From assembly GCA_017883585.1 (NCBI GenBank), contig JADGNG010000033.1, forward strand, positions 1 to 32,161: 32,161 bases of DNA, given 5' to 3'. Under the pieces are notes generated by a model. The model was not told the DNA's origin. It worked only from the letters and a program-made list of their open reading frames with translations, and did not search any database. Every line of letters starts with the position of its first letter. The stretch's first letter is position 1. A program made the translations under genes and the position numbers. Of the stretch, positions 31,462-32,161 are shown in pieces. The DNA comes from Candidatus Bathyarchaeota archaeon. Lineage in GTDB: Archaea > Thermoproteota > Bathyarchaeia > TCS64.

Positions 31462-32112
31462 CCCCTTCTGTTTCGCCCTCTCGATGAGACCCTTCAGGAC
31501 GTCCTCCCTGAGTGGGTGGGGTTTGCCGACGAGCATGACCTCGTAGTGGAGCTTCGCTAGGAACTCCACCATCCTGGAGTTTGTGGCCGCCTCCTCGATC
31601 GTCTTGCCAATTGTTGTTATTCCGTGGTGGGGCATCAGTGCGGCGACGTGGTCCTTCATGGCCTCGACGAGGTTGTCAGCCAGCTCGTCTGTGCCCGGAG
31701 GTGCAAATTTTGCCACCGGGATGCCCTTAGCGAGCGCGGGTGCCTCCGTGATCTCGATACCCATGGGTATGATCTCCGCGCCTATGATGGAGAGAATGGT
31801 CGAGTAGTGAGGGTGGACATGGACGACGCCTCCGGCATCGGGCCACTGCTTGTAGAGCCTCGTGTGGAAGGGCGTCTCTATGCTGGGCTTCTCCTTCCCC
31901 TCAAGCACCTTCCTTGTCTCGATGTCGACGACGATGAAGTGGTGGGGCTCAAGGTCTGCGAAGCTGTAGCCGGATGGCTTGATTACACACTTGTCCGTGC
32001 CGGGGATGCGAGCGCTTATGTTCCCTGAGGCGCCGTGTGTCAGTCCCTCGGCGAATATCTGTCGCCCAATCTTGGCGAGGCGCTCCCTAAGATCTTTCTC
32101 GATGGGGTCCAT
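31450..32112 (-). CDS. Class II aldolase/adducin family protein (fuculose-phosphate aldolase-like)
   Basis: This 220-residue protein has the class II aldolase fold: LTHGASGNISARIPG near residue 24, KPSGYSFADLEPHH, the catalytic glutamate in SIETPFHTRLY, zinc-binding histidines in VHVHPHYSTIL and the third in MPHHGITTIGK. Related enzymes cleave fuculose 1-phosphate, ribulose phosphates or methylthioribulose phosphate. In archaea it may make or break sugar phosphates from dihydroxyacetone phosphate and aldehydes. The exact substrate is not visible. A TATA-like CTTATAAG lies about 34 bases before the ATG. It overlaps the convergent F420 gene by 12 bases. Confidence 0.9.
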   Translation of the reverse strand: MDPIEKDLRERLAKIGRQIFAEGLTHGASGNISARIPGTDKCVIKPSGYSFADLEPHHFIVVDIETRKVLEGKEKPSIETPFHTRLYKQWPDAGGVVHVHPHYSTILSIIGAEIIPMGIEITEAPALAKGIPVAKFAPPGTDELADNLVEAMKDHVAALMPHHGITTIGKTIEEAATNSRMVEFLAKLHYEVMLVGKPHPLREDVLKGLIERAKQKGLLI

Positions 32113-32142
32113 CTGTGGTCAATACGATTCCGAGTCTTCGCT

Positions 32143-32150
32143 CTTATAAG
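32143..32150 (-). promoter_or_regulatory. TATA box for the class II aldolase gene
   Basis: The minus strand reads CTTATAAG about 31-38 bases before ATG 32112, the expected position for a transcript with a short leader. The rest of the window edge (32113-32161) shows no gene. Confidence 0.5.
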
Positions 32151-32161
32151 CTCCCCGAAAG

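Overview
The window is archaeal. It opens inside a long ribosomal-protein operon whose gene order (uS17-uL14-uL24-eS4-uL5-uS14-uS8-uL6-eL32-eL19-uL18-uS5-uL30-uL15-SecY) and archaeal/eukaryotic-only members (eS4, eL32, eL19) exclude bacteria. RIO2 kinase, an Sm-like protein, a Sulfolobus-type single-strand DNA-binding protein, a tRNA-splicing endonuclease paralogue, NucS/EndoMS and a tetraether-lipid synthase agree. Start signals are a mixture of GGTGA-type Shine-Dalgarno sites inside operons and TATA boxes about 22-35 bases ahead of the start (leaderless or nearly so) at operon heads. My best guess is a mesophilic or moderately thermophilic member of the Thermoproteota/Bathyarchaeia side of the tree, but that is inference from gene content only.

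Layout. 1-7740: tightly packed S10/spc-type ribosomal operon ending with secY and a hairpin/T-run terminator. 7.8-10.5 kb: hisS, a convergent EndA-like tRNA endonuclease subunit that appears to lack catalytic residues, an unknown 118-residue protein and a 58-residue C2H2 zinc-finger ORF missed by the ORF track. 10.7-12.3 kb: metallo-beta-lactamase hydrolase plus NucS mismatch endonuclease, one base apart. 12.3-14.6 kb: divergent kbl and SDR-type threonine dehydrogenase, which together turn threonine into glycine and acetyl-CoA. 14.6-16.5 kb: a frameshifted D-2-hydroxyacid (glyoxylate-reductase-like) dehydrogenase divergent from a winged-helix-like protein, with perfect inverted repeats between them. 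16.7-22.1 kb: M16 protease, TrmB-family regulator divergent from the radical-SAM tetraether synthase (Tes), and ilvD. 22.5-24.5 kb: methyltransferase, LSm protein, HD hydrolase and OB-fold SSB. 24.5-27.2 kb: threonine synthase with a PadR-like winged helix fused at its C-terminus, then an AT-rich intact ECF transporter S component directly followed by a decayed GC-rich S component. 27.2-32.1 kb: rio2, fused ADP-forming acyl/acetyl-CoA synthetase, F420-dehydrogenase beta-subunit-like Fe-S flavoprotein, class II aldolase.

How the genes work together: the left part is translation and protein export. The rest is mainly amino-acid metabolism (threonine synthesis and breakdown, branched-chain synthesis), acetyl-CoA energy conservation (Kbl/Tdh and Acd both meet at acetyl-CoA), DNA/RNA maintenance and membrane lipid synthesis. 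The items most worth a second look are the threonine synthase-PadR fusion, the in-place replacement of a decayed ECF S component by an AT-rich relative, the paired GTGG-N6-CCAC sites between trmB and tes, and the apparently non-catalytic EndA subunit. No tRNA, rRNA, CRISPR array or insertion sequence was seen.
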